A DNA stretch of 64,000 nt. Source: Telopea speciosissima (lineage: Eukaryota; Streptophyta; Magnoliopsida; Proteales; Proteaceae). This document shows, piece after piece, positions 25,901 to 38,516 of this stretch; position 1 is the first letter of the stretch; each line of letters begins with the position of its first letter. The stretch is taken from assembly GCF_018873765.1 (NCBI RefSeq), contig NC_057918.1, positions 7,944,862 through 8,008,861 on the forward strand. The letters run 5' to 3'. Below the pieces are notes generated by a model. That model was not told where the DNA came from. It did no database searches and saw nothing but the letters and a program-made list of their open reading frames with translations. The translations under genes were made by a program, and so were the position numbers.

Positions 25901-28900
25901 TTGTTCTCTAAAAAGTTTGATTGGTCAAATGATTATTTTTACATGAGACTTTTTGTGTTAGGTAGGGTACAATACCAGTTTTCCAACAAATCCAAGATTG
26001 CTTAAATCTGATTTATATTGAAAGAGTTATGTTTCGGTCAAATCTTATTTGGTGCGAATGTTGTCAAAATCGCTTTGAATGATTATTTTAGATATAAAAA
26101 ATGAATATTTACCGCTCTTTTGCTTTTTAGCAATATTTTACTATATTAAGATTTATGTATTTTTTGATTTTAGAAAAACCCAAGCATTAGAAAGTTGAAA
26201 ATTTCACCTACTGTCGAAAATCCAGTTTTTTTTCTTGAACTGGGGGGTTGACTTTTTATCATTTTGGAATTTTTTTTTTTAACTATTTTTATTGGATTCA
26301 AATAGGGGATGTTTGCTTATTTATGAATAATATCTTAATATAAAAATATTTACTTAAATGATATTTGGCATAAATAAGGGCCAAACTTCGTTTGGTACCA
26401 TTAAGGCAACAGTCGCCTAGTCCCCACAAAATCCTCCTGGATTCCTAGGCAATGCCTTGGACAACTATGTTTCTCATGCACTACACATGCCTTTGTGCAA
26501 GGCGTTTTAACACCGGAGCCAACCAACATCATCTAAGCAAACTTGTCACTGGTTCATGACGTGTGACAAGATCATAACACTGATAACCTTTTTGAGTGCG
26601 AGCATAACTAAGGAACACACACTTGGTAACACACAAATTCAATTGGTCAAGACCAGGGCGAAGATTGTGAACAAAATATGTACATCCAAGCACCTGTGGT
26701 GGTAGACTAAACAGAGATGATTGAGGGAAAAAACACTGAAAACGGGGACTGATTATCAAGAACAACAAATGTCATTTAATTTATCAAATAACTAGTAGTT
26801 AAAACAACGTCACTCCAATAAAACTTTGGAACATGCATATGAAACATTAGAGAGTGAGCAACTTCTAGCAAATACCGGGTTTTCCTTTCAATAACACCAT
26901 TCTGCTAGGGAGTATAGGTACAACTGGTTTGATGTATCATGCCATGATCAGAATAAAATTCAAATATTTCACGCTGGGTATGCTCCAAGGCATTATCAGA
27001 ACGAAAAACTGTATTTGTAATATCAAACTGAGTCTTATTTGATTATTAAACAGCTTGAAAATTTTAGATTGATCCTTTAACAGATATAACCATGCCATTC
27101 GAGAATGAGTCTGCAAAGGTAACAAAATATAAAAAACCAAACTAACTCTTAATGCAACAAGGACCCCAATAATCAGAATGAACTAAAGAAAACAAGGAAG
27201 AACTCTAAGAAGCATCATGAGGAGGGAACGAGGTACAATGATGCTTTTCAACCTCACACGTTGCACACTCAAGTCAAGAGATAGTCTTGCAATTCGGAAT
27301 CATATGCTGGAGTTTGCAAAGGGAGAGATGTCCCAATCGGTAATGCCATTGAAGAGGAATAATGCCATCAAAATAACAAAAAGCATTCTTCTCATGCCCT
27401 CTACCACTTGTCTTCCTTGTCTTGATATCCTGAAAAACATAAGAAGTAGGATAAAAGGTAATTGAACAATCCAATGACGTAGAATAATAGAGATAAGATT
27501 TATAGATAAATTGGGAATATAAAGAACATAGTTTAACATAGTAAGAGAGGGTAAGGAAACACAATGAGATGCAGACACTTGAGTAGAGGAGTCATCAGTA
27601 AGTATGACTCTAAAAGAGTGACTATTCTTTTGAAATGAGGAGAATACTTGAGACTTACCAGTCATATAAGTGGTGGCACCGGAGTAAATGACCTATAGTG
27701 TAGAAGAGGAAGCAAGAAATGTTCCAGTATTTGAATGAACAATTGTAGCAGTGGATGTACATGTCTCAATTGATGAATACATTTAAGTAATTGATTTAGT
27801 TCATCTCGTAATGGTGAGACAAGCTGACTTCCTCCAGATGTAGAAGCAAGATTAGAGTCGGAAGATGACACTGTTTAGGACTTTGATCAAATGTAATAGT
27901 ATTAGTAGACAGTTGTTGAGCCCACTCGGGTTTACCATGATTCGCCAACATGTATCAACAATATGATTAGTCTTTCCGCAATAAGTACATTGACACATGC
28001 CTTGGTCAAGTTACTACTGTCCTCGGTCTTTGCCGTCACCACAGCCTCGACCTCACCCTGAACCTCAACCTTTGTCGGAAAAACAAGCACCACGTCCATG
28101 GCCACGGCCGCCACTATTTGAACAAAGGCTGAATTATCCTTAGAAGTGTACGGTTCAGATTTTGTGAGGGAGGGGGGCACAATAAATTGAATCCGGCAAA
28201 ACTTCACATTCATAGAAGGTATCTTCTCGGCTGCAAGAGTTTGGCTTCTAACGAACTACAAGTCAGTATACCCAAATAAAAGTTTAGCCACAAGAAACTC
28301 TGCACGCTGATATTTTAGGACTTTTGAGATCAATAAACAAGGGCTAATATACATTAAGTTCCTCCCACATGCCCTTGAGTGCACTGTAGTAATCACATAC
28401 TGATTCTGATTTACCATTCTATTTGAAAGAGAAAAACTTTTCATGTAGATCATACACTTAGGACATGTTTTTTATCATGAGAGAAACTTTCTTTGAGATT
28501 GTTCCAAACACCTTTAACAGTGGTGTGGACATAGTACAAGATCTCACCGAGATCTCGCTTTTTTCTCAGTTTTGTGGCCCATTGAGTTGGGATGCCTTGC
28601 GATACATAAAGCATATGAGATCTAGATCGAAATCTTTCTATCTCGCTGAGATTTCGGTCCATATTTTGTTCTCGGTTCATTTCGGTCGAACCAAGCCTAA
28701 TGACTTAAGTATATATACCATTTTTCGACCCAAAACTCTACATATTTTGCTGGACTCGACAGAACTTACCTCTCTGATGTGAAAACCCCTCAAAACTTGT
28801 GCTTTTCACTATATTTTTGTTGGAAATTTCACATAAATTGCTGGAGAATGAAGATTGGAGATTGTTGATTGAAGCTTCAAGAACAAAGGAGGATAGTGCA

Positions 28901-31900
28901 AGGTAAATAACTCTTCTCAAAAACTATTTTTTGCATAGATTCACCGTAAATATCACTACCTGGAGCCAGAGCCGGAGCCTAAGCCTGAGCTTGAGCTTGT
29001 TGAGCCTATGCCTGAGCCAGTGCGCTTTACAAGAGAGATTCAGTACACTAATGCCACACAGGATGAGGACCATGGTAGACTTGCCTACAGGGGAGGCTCA
29101 CGTCGCCAATTCACACCATCAACTGGGGAGCAATAATATAGCATGGATGACACGATCAGGAGCTTGACTGACACTATTTGAGGCATGAGTATGGTGAGTG
29201 GTATTTATGAGGAGCAGTGGCATGCACCATCATCCATATATGGCACGGGAAGCACCGGTTCCGAGTGTTGGGCAGGCCAGCTCTTCATCATCATTACCCT
29301 CTGCCTATGAGTATGAGGGTCACTCACACATTGGGTCAGGTTTTGTGGAAAACATCTTTGGGTTCCCGACCCCCCAGCCATACATATCTGTGCCGGTCCC
29401 GGTTCCACGGGCACCATCTAGTAGTGGTGGCTCTCAAATTTCAATCGAGTTCCTTATGTTGCGGAGATATATATACCCTAGGGTAGGGTACCTCCAGTAC
29501 GTTGATAATTCCATTTATAGGGCTGTTGTGGACGACTTCGAGCGTTACTTCCAGCATAATGGTCGTCTTGATGATCCAGCCTGGCACTCGTTTCAGTATT
29601 AGCTACTAGGATCCTAGGACTCTAGGATGGTGGATGGGCATAAGCCATAAGGTAAGTCATCCACTTGTATTTGTTTAATATGTCTCTTTCAGTCTTTCTA
29701 AGTTTCTAACAATTATTAACAAACCATGTATGATTATGAATATGATGCCTAATGAATTAAATGGTTTATGGTTTGATGTTTTTTAATTCCTAATGCTTAA
29801 TTAAGTTGTTTTACACCTCTACTTTAATTATGTGTCGTACTAGTACTAAATATTGTGTGGAATAGCCTATGGTAGAGCTCACCTATGCCGTAGACTACCA
29901 ACCTAGGGTCTGAAGTCAAAGTACCATTTTGGGTTTGAATTTGTAAAAACTAATGTTTCTATTGTGTTTAGAAGGCCTAAAATAAGATGGATGTCAAGTT
30001 TCAGGACCTATCTTGGCCATATGGCCACCGAAACCCACCACTAAGTCATGACGGGAAAAAATACACCAACTTGCCGAGATCTCGGCAGAACTCTGTTTCG
30101 TGGCTGGTCGAAACCGTGGGCGAAACCGAGTCCTCAAACCTTGGGTGTGGAACATAACGTTGGCTGCAATAGAAGAATCCATGCTATTCCAGAGCCATAC
30201 AAGGAGAGTGTCATTTTCACTCTTTTAATTTTTATACTCCTGAAGAGTCTGGAAGAAGTGGGTCTTGAATCAAATAGTCCATCTTCTGCTTGGCATTGAT
30301 GTAACTTTTACTGTTTGTGCTCAAAATAAATAATTGGAGGCACCGCTAAGCTTGATAGATGTAATTTGGACATTGGTAGAGTCCACCGGAGGTTTTGAAT
30401 CACCCATGATATATTTGAAGAGATAACCAGCAACAAATCATCTATAAAAAGCCACCATGAAAAGTAAACACAACTGCTATAAATATATCAAAAAGACTGT
30501 CTAGCAACAATAGAACCAATAAAGAACCAATCCTGGCCAGACATAACAGTCTGCCAGAAGTCAAAGTTGGTGGGTCTCCAAATCTGGTCAGGTATAGCAG
30601 CCCAATAGTAGATATAAGCCCCACAATGTCATGATGATCTAATGGCAGAATATGAACTAGCAATCAAAATATCCTATTCTGAAATCAATAAACCAGATTT
30701 GGAGAGATTTCCATTAATCAGCACATCAAGATGTTAGATAGACACCAAACCTTGAGCGAAGGACCCTAATAGATAGTCCTTGATTGCCCTAAAACCTTGT
30801 GAAATTCCAATGTACAGATTCCCTGTTATAGGGAAAATTGACCTGTCCAAGAGGACCAAAAAACAGGGGTGCCATCTCTTTATAGGGACAGCAAGAAAAC
30901 CTTCAGAATATGCTTCATTTGTAGAAGAAAGCCAAGAGATCACTGTCACAGGTAATATGCTTCATATACTTGCTGATTTCGATGTAGATTCATTTTCCTC
31001 AGTGATCCACACTAGAGACAAAGAAAACCAACAACATTCTTGAGAGAATCCCTAGTTTTTCTTCATGTTATTACCAACTAGGGTTTCATAGAGTAGAACC
31101 ACAATGGGAAAACCCTAGAGGACTTTCAAACCAGAGAATATAGGAGTAGGAACTGATAGGCAAGACTGATACCATGTGACGATATAAGAACCTGTAAATC
31201 AGTACCTACAAGGGAAAAAAGGAAGAAGGAAGGCAGAGAGAATACGATGGAGAAAAAAAGGGAACCCTATAGCCACGATAGGATTCAGAATAATCCTATC
31301 GTGGCCTAGGTCCACCTACTTATAATAACAATTGTAAAATTACAAGTAAGGGCACTCTAATGTAATTACAACTAAAGCCATCTAATAATAAAGACGTAAC
31401 ATAAATCCCCCACACTATACTGTTTAACACAGTGGAAAGGTTTTGAGTACCAAGCTCTGTAGGTCTATAATTTCCTTCTCTTTTTATTCAGTTAAGTATA
31501 TGTTTGGAGGCTGTGTTCAATGCGATGTGTTTTGAGTACCAAGCTCTGTACCCTATTTTTCCTCATCTTTTTATTTAGTTGAGGTTCTCTTTGGATTACA
31601 TAAAGGAGGGGGAAGAGCGTGAAACTTCGAGAGTCAGGATTTCTTTCGCATATATGTGGATGCAGATAGAATAAGATTGATACTTTCAGCGTGATAGATG
31701 GACTGTATGTATATAGTGTATAAGCCCACACTTGAGTTGAAATTATTGTTTTCTGTTATTTGGTCAGTTTCATTTGTTGAAATTTCTCTACTTCTGAAAG
31801 TAGGGATTTAATTGATTCTTTGGACTACATTATATGTTAATTGCGTTGCAATTAGTATGTCATACATGCCTTTCTCTTGCAGGTTACAATTCCCTTTGCA

Positions 31901-34900
31901 CATGCGATTGAATTTTCAATACTTAGTTCTGGTGGAGCTGAACACCTTTTGCGAACAGATAACAGCCTGTAAGTGCATATTGGTCACTATACTACTTAAT
32001 ATAGTGCATTTAATGAAGATTCGAATTGAGATTGCTGAGACATGGATAAAGAGAAAGAAGAGAGCACTTCACACATGCAAGCTATAGAAAGACCTGTAAC
32101 ACTCATTTCATCCCTAAAACATTTGTTTTTTTTTTATCAGAACTTCATAGTATTTAGCCCGTCTTTTGATAATGGTCGTTGAGTTTCACTTAGTTCAAAA
32201 CTTCTGAATCGGCCATGAGTTGCATATTAATCTTTCAAAATGCATGACTGTGACCGCAAGCGTTTGTCGCTAAAATACACTTTAAACCACTAGTCCTTCT
32301 AGTAAACTTTAAACTGCCTTAAAATTCGTACAAAGACCTCGAGAAACAATCTTACAAGACCTGGTGCTGGAGTCTGGGCAGGTTGCTATGTTCCTAGAAT
32401 ACACTACCTAAGCTGTATAATTTTCTTTGTGCCACCAGCTTGGTAGTTTTTTCGTTACAATGGCTGCAAATTTTTTTTGAATCAGCGTGTGTCTATTAAA
32501 ACAGAAGGAATTTTTTAGTAACAACCGGGGAGAGATATAATTCCATTAGTTGTTTCTGTTGTAATTTGGCAGTGCAAACCGTGTTCATTGTTATATGTTG
32601 ATCTATATGTAATTGTTTCTCTATTTTTATTCATTTTGCAGGTTGAGAGATACTATTGTTCTTACCATGAGATTGTTTATCATGCGGGTATAACTTCACC
32701 TTCTAAGTAACTTTCATCGGTATTTATGCATGGTACCCTGCTACTTGCTTTTGCATCTAAGCTTGCCACATACCTATGAAGTATACCTGAATAGGTTCAG
32801 TGCAAGCATCTTCAACTTTCTGCTGCAATGGCATGTCATAACTTATTCCTCTACAAGACAACCATATGTTACTTTTTTTTTTTAATATAAAAGAAGAATA
32901 AATCGTATATTACTTATTTGAAGTGAAAATTGCCATTTTTCATTATTCTTCTCAATGCTTGCTTGTCTCGCCTGATACATAGGTTCCTAAAAAATATTGA
33001 TTAGTTGTCATTCTGTTTTTAGTTGTGGTATGAATGAAAATGAGGAAGATGCTGGTAAATTTCTGTTGAAGTTACGCCTGAAATTGGTTTAAGAATAGAT
33101 GACATATACACTGAATTGGCGGAATGTTGCTCGCTACATTACACAGATATTGCAAAGACAGAATTTTTCTGTATTTGATACAAAATTCACGTCGAAAATA
33201 GAAGTATCTGATTTTGTCACGACAGATTTTGAAACGTACGGTAACATAGGTTGCTTGGTTTCTCAGCCTTGAAGACTCCTGCTCTGGGGGCCTTCATTTC
33301 ACTTTTGTTGCAATCCAGCTGCAAGCTTCCCAATCTGTTGTTGAGTGGGAGCTTTTTACTCAATGCTTTCTGATTCTTATGCCTCAATTTTTCCCCTTGT
33401 TATGGACATGGAGTACGAGAAAAAGGAGACTTGGACCTTCTTTTCTAGCGCTGGGGATGAAGGTACCGTGAATCTCATAGAATCAGCTCTAGCAAATTGA
33501 GTGAGACAAGGCTGGTAACTTGTCGGAGATGTGATGTTGGCCTGATGTTTAATGGCTGGTTATTATCAGAAAAATGAAAACTGAAATCATGAAACAAAAA
33601 TGCTGACTTGATTAGTGGAGCCCTTGGTCTGAGAATAGGGATGTAAACGGATGGTCGATAATCCAAATTCAATTATATTTGCATCCGTATCTGTTTAGAT
33701 GTATCCGTATCCAGTCAGAGGGTATTTGGATCCGAATTCGGATAATCCGAAACATAATCTATCCGATTTGAATGGATATCCAAATGATCTTGAGGGTTCT
33801 GGAAGATTTGACGGGTTTTAGAGAATGAGGAAAGGAGCTATAAGACATCTGAGAGACATGGATGGAGAGCGAATCAAATCCACTGGGGTGAGGAAGGTGT
33901 CCGGGTTACATGAGTCAGGGATGTAAACAGATAATCGAAAATCCAGATTCGATTCACATCCGTATCCGGTCAGGGGATATCCGGATCTGATCATATCTGA
34001 TCCGTTGACATCCCTATCTGAGATTCCAATTGTAAGGAGAGTCCATGTGGTTCTTGATTGTGGCACTGAAGCACAACCCATGTTTGACATTGCACAAGTG
34101 TGTGAAAACGGTTTTTGTCAATCTGGTTCATGAGCAAAACAAATAAAGAGGTGGTCCCTCTTTACAGCTCAACATGGGGCCACAATTTTTTTAGAAATAA
34201 ATTTGAACTGTGAGCTTGTTATCTTTAGTAGTATTTACTAGTATGGAGTGGAGGATTAGGCTTTCCTGTGCTGTTTCTTTAAATGTTTGGTGGAAATTGA
34301 TGTGATCTGGGGTTTCCAAAATTCTGGTTCGGATTGCTTATTGGTTCATCCAATCAATAAGACTCCAAGTTTTAAAAGTGAAAAGCGATTTGGTAAATAA
34401 CCAGAAATTTAAAGGGCTACTAAGGGGATGAAGAGGAAGGAATTAGAATTGAGGGGCAAGGGCAAACTTGGAACTAAAACAAATAAGGGAAATTTATTAG
34501 ATCCACTAGATAAGAACGGAAATTACAAGATAAGTAGGTTTCAAATTTGTTTTACGTCCACTATTTTCTATTTTAAAAAGATTTACTTAATCCCCAGAGT
34601 TGGTTAGTACTCATGCCACACAAGAATAAAATAAAAGCAAACTTCCAAAATTGCCCCAACCTTATTTAACTATTTTAAAAACCTTGAAATCCGATGAAAG
34701 TGCACCTTAATTGTATAGGAGTAGAAATTAAAGCTCCTATTACCCCCTAAAAAATATTGAAAACAAAGCTATAGCATCAAGTCCAAAGGGAAGTACACCT
34801 TAATTGTTGGAATAGAAAACAATAGAAACGTATTAAACCCCCACCCAACCCCCCCCCCCCACCAAAAAAAAAAAAAGAAAAGAAAAGAAAAAGAAAAAAA

Positions 34901-37900
34901 GAGGATGGTTCACCACTTCACCCACCATGCTAGGGTTCTCAAATCCCTCCTAGGGTTTTAGTATGTTTCAAAATACCCTCTCGATTACCTATTCGCACCC
35001 TCACGGTGAATGGGGATCCCATTCATCGTGGGTGGAAGGAAACTAGGTCAAAAAAAAAAAAAAAAAAAAACCAAAACAAAACAAAAAACAAGTGAGAGAA
35101 ACAATAAAAAAACACAGGAAGAGAAAGTTGCGTAGCAATTTTGAAAGTTCACTTTTATTTAATTCTTGCGTGGCATGAGTACTAACCAACTTCGGGGATT
35201 GAGTAAATCTTTTCAAAAATGGAAAGTAGTGGATGTAATACAAATTTGAAACCTATTTGGCTATTTATCTTGTAATTTCGGTTATAATTTAGTAGACCTA
35301 AGAACTTGTCCCAACAAATAAAGGATATGAGGAATTAACATAAAGGAGAGGGGTAATGATGGAAAGAGGAATAAAAGGGGAGGAGGGAGATTTACTTTAT
35401 CTGGATGAGGTTGTCTTCAACCTCATGATAGAGGTAGTGAACCAGTGGAGACTTCCCCTCATTTTGAGGTAGAACTCACTCAACCTGATCTGTTCAACCC
35501 AAGATTTCAGGCTAAGATTCCCAACTCAAACAAGGAAATCTACTTTAACAAGGAAACCAGAATAAACTCAACAAGTAAACTTTAAAAGTGCTACCTTCCT
35601 ATGTATCCAACTTTCAACCAAAATAAAAAAGAAGATTACATGTTATCCCTCTAACATAGCAATAAATCCTACCCACCCTTCTTGGACCAAAAAGCAAGGT
35701 TCAAGAACTTGGTTTCGGTACAGGTTTCGCCCAGCCAAACAACTGAGTTGGGCCGAGATCTCGGCGCATTGGTGTAATTTTTTTTTTGAACTCGAAGGCT
35801 GGTTTCGGTGGGGTTTAGACCTAGTTTGGGCCTGAAACTTGGTACTCAGCCTATTTTAGGCCATTTAAACACAATGACACTATCAGATTTTGCAAAAACA
35901 AAATCCAAATAGGAGTTTCACTTCGGACCCAAGGTTGGTAGGTGACGATGTACTAATAGGCCCTATTCTACACATAATTTAGTAATTGAAAGCAATCAAA
36001 TCGTACAATTAATATAAAACAACTTAAATAAACATTACAAATGTAAAAGTGTACAATACATAAATCTTAACATATTACATATATCTTTATCATAAACCAC
36101 TGTCGAAAATCCTCAAAAATAAAGTTAAATGCACACTTCTCTGTCGAGTTCACCGAGACGGTCGAAATCTGGAGAGATCTCGACTATCTCGGTCGAGATA
36201 TGTACATTATAAAGGTAAATTTGGTCCAAATCTCGATCGAACCAAGATCTCGTCCTAGTTGAGGTAATATTTCATTTCGCCTCAACTCTCGTCTCGCTTT
36301 TTCAAAAAGAGAGATATTACCGAGATCTCGCCTCAAATGTTACTGGAGCACTTTATAAAGAATCCCCTTTTCATTCTTCAATGAGTAGTGAGATCCCATT
36401 CCATCTGCCTTCCTTGCCCCCAGCTCTGTTGTCATAATCTATACCGTCCCTTCACAAGGGAGGATTTTCATGAGGCTCAACGAGTTGTTGAACTATGCCA
36501 AAAAGTTATGTTAGGCTGGTTCCATCTCGGCTTAGGCTTCCACTGCCAGTCCATCCACGTCAACGCCATTGCATCAATTCTCTTCTGAAAAGAATTTGAC
36601 TCCATCGAGTATGGATAGGACCAAGAATACCATCTAACTCAACTCGCTGGAGTAGAAACGTTCTCATTGTCTACTTAAGATTAATGGCCGGGAGCTCGGT
36701 AGAGAGAAGAAGCTTCATCTCAAGTCCACCGTGCTTGAAGGGATACGTGTTCTTATAGCCACAATGTTGTACCTTCTTATCAAATAACTATGGTCTCCTG
36801 AGGAGGATGTGACAAAACTTCAAAGGTAGGACATCACATTGCACTGAATCAATCAACCCACCAATAGAATACGTGAGCAAGCACCTTTTATTGTTTTTTA
36901 AGTTTATATTGTTCACCCAAGCAACTTTGTAGGAGTTAGGATGTAGCTTTGTTTTCAAACTGAGCTCGCGAAAAGACGCCGTTGATACAACTACCACTGT
37001 CGATTATCATAGTGCATAGACTATCATTGCATCGTACTTTGGTCTGGAAAATATTGTTATGACGCTTATCAACCTTTTGTGTAGCCAAAAGTGGATGAAG
37101 AATGTAACAATGCTGATGCTTGAAGGAATCTGTGTTCTCACAGCCACAATGCTGTACCTTCTTATCAAATAACTATAGTCTCCCGAGAAGGATGTGACAA
37201 TCCTTCAAAGGTAGGACCTCACATTGCACTGTATCGATCAACCCACCAGTAGCATACGTGAGCATACACCTTTTATTGTTTTTAAGGTTTTTTGTAAACC
37301 AAAAGTGCACGAAGAATGTAATAATGCCGATGCACTCCATCATTAGCACTGTTGTTAACTTTACAAGGTTCATGCTCACGCTCTGCCTCCAAAAGTACTC
37401 TCTCGTTCCTTCGTTGCTCTTCAGAAAAAGTAGCCATGAGTTCTTCCTTATTAGCAAAGGCAACCATGCAATTAGGACACTAGGTAAAGAAATGTCCAAA
37501 CCCCTTGCACGTGAAACTTTGTATCTCAGCCCTCGGCTTCAAAGGAGGTTTGTTGGAATCATGACCGCCTAGAAGATGCCATAAATGAACCGTTAGCTTG
37601 TGGCTTGTTGAATGATTTTCTCTGGTGAGTAATGTAAGGTCAATTTACAAGTAAACTAACCCCAAATAATCACCACAAAATAGCCACACAAACCCCTTAA
37701 CCATATGGCAGACTAGGTTGTTAACCAGAAATAGAGGTGTGACAGAATAGCAATATCAAACCAACTGTTGGACCTGCAACTCAGATCGAGTTTAGGTCTG
37801 GATGGGATGGAATAGCCCTCCAAATTTGGGTCTGGTCTGATGGACAGTTGGGGAGATATAGGCAGATTACAGAATTGAATGTAAGGACTGAAAATTAGAA

Positions 37901-38480
37901 GGTAATAAGTATTAGACAAACCAACCAGCAGAATGGTCTCTGAATCTGATCGAAGGCTACTGGAGGGATGCTCAAAATTTGGGCCAAGTCCAATGGCCAG
38001 TTGCAGAGATCTGATGTAGTGATAAAAAATCGAAACTGGCTCAGATTTAGAAGGTTATCGGAGAACTTCCTATCCGACCAGCAAGGTATCGCAGGAATCG
38101 GATCGAGTGGTGCTTTTGGTGACGTGAAAATAACCACAAAGTTGCATCAGTTGACTCTCCTTGGTTGAGGAGTTATAGCAGCAACAGAGATCCAAGAGAA
38201 ACCACAACCGCAGGGCCTGTTCTGAATATTCTGATGACCAGCTACAGTAGTAGAAACTTGGATCTTCAATATAAAACGTAGAAGAGGTAACCAGGGGCTC
38301 CGATAGATCTTTGACAGGGCTATATCAACTCAGGAAATAGAGAAAATAGAAAGGAGAGAGAAGGGGAATCGATAGGATGAAATGATGGATAGAAAGATAG
38401 ATAGGAGGGGCCTCTCACCCCTGGTCTCTCACCATACCTACCTATCACAGGAACCGTTTCACACAGCCAAAACCAGGAAG

Positions 38481-38516
<36 letters not shown>

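Larger units (their letters stand above)
26480..31429 (-). mobile_element. Truncated Ty1/copia retrotransposon
   Basis: Minus strand. The LTR is 31429-31175 (begins TGTTAAACAG, ends TCACA) and is followed at once by a primer-binding site TGGTATCAG (31174-31166). Further on are gag pieces at about 30180-30152 and 28521-27930, a pre-integrase region at 27665-27300 (MTGKSQVFSSF, then LHYIPNLSINLIS-like and WHYRLGHLS-like motifs), and an integrase-downstream piece at 26768-26529 (LGCTYFVHNLRPGLDQLN). Reverse transcriptase, RNase H and the second LTR are missing, so it is truncated on the left. Many frameshifts and stops are present. The gag is interrupted by the hAT element at 28530-30143, which shows the copia is the older insertion. 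Confidence 0.8.
24829..31882 (+). other. Intron 19 of the coiled-coil gene, 7 kb
   Basis: It contains, in order, a minisatellite, a MITE-like element at 25409-26469, and a minus-strand copia fragment at about 26480-31429 that is split by an hAT element at 28530-30143. It splices CC/GTATGA to TTGCAG/GTT in phase 0. The transposons account for most of its length. Confidence 0.8.

Noticed and set aside
25401-26477. hAT assignment by an 8-bp duplication at the 25409-26469 element
   Set aside because: The flanking 8-mers GAGGAGCA and TTTCTCAT do not match.
32688-32693. GTA TAA as the natural end of the coiled-coil gene
   Set aside because: GTATAA is a usable donor and exon 46881-46925 continues in phase with the expected basic tail; kept only as an alternative end.
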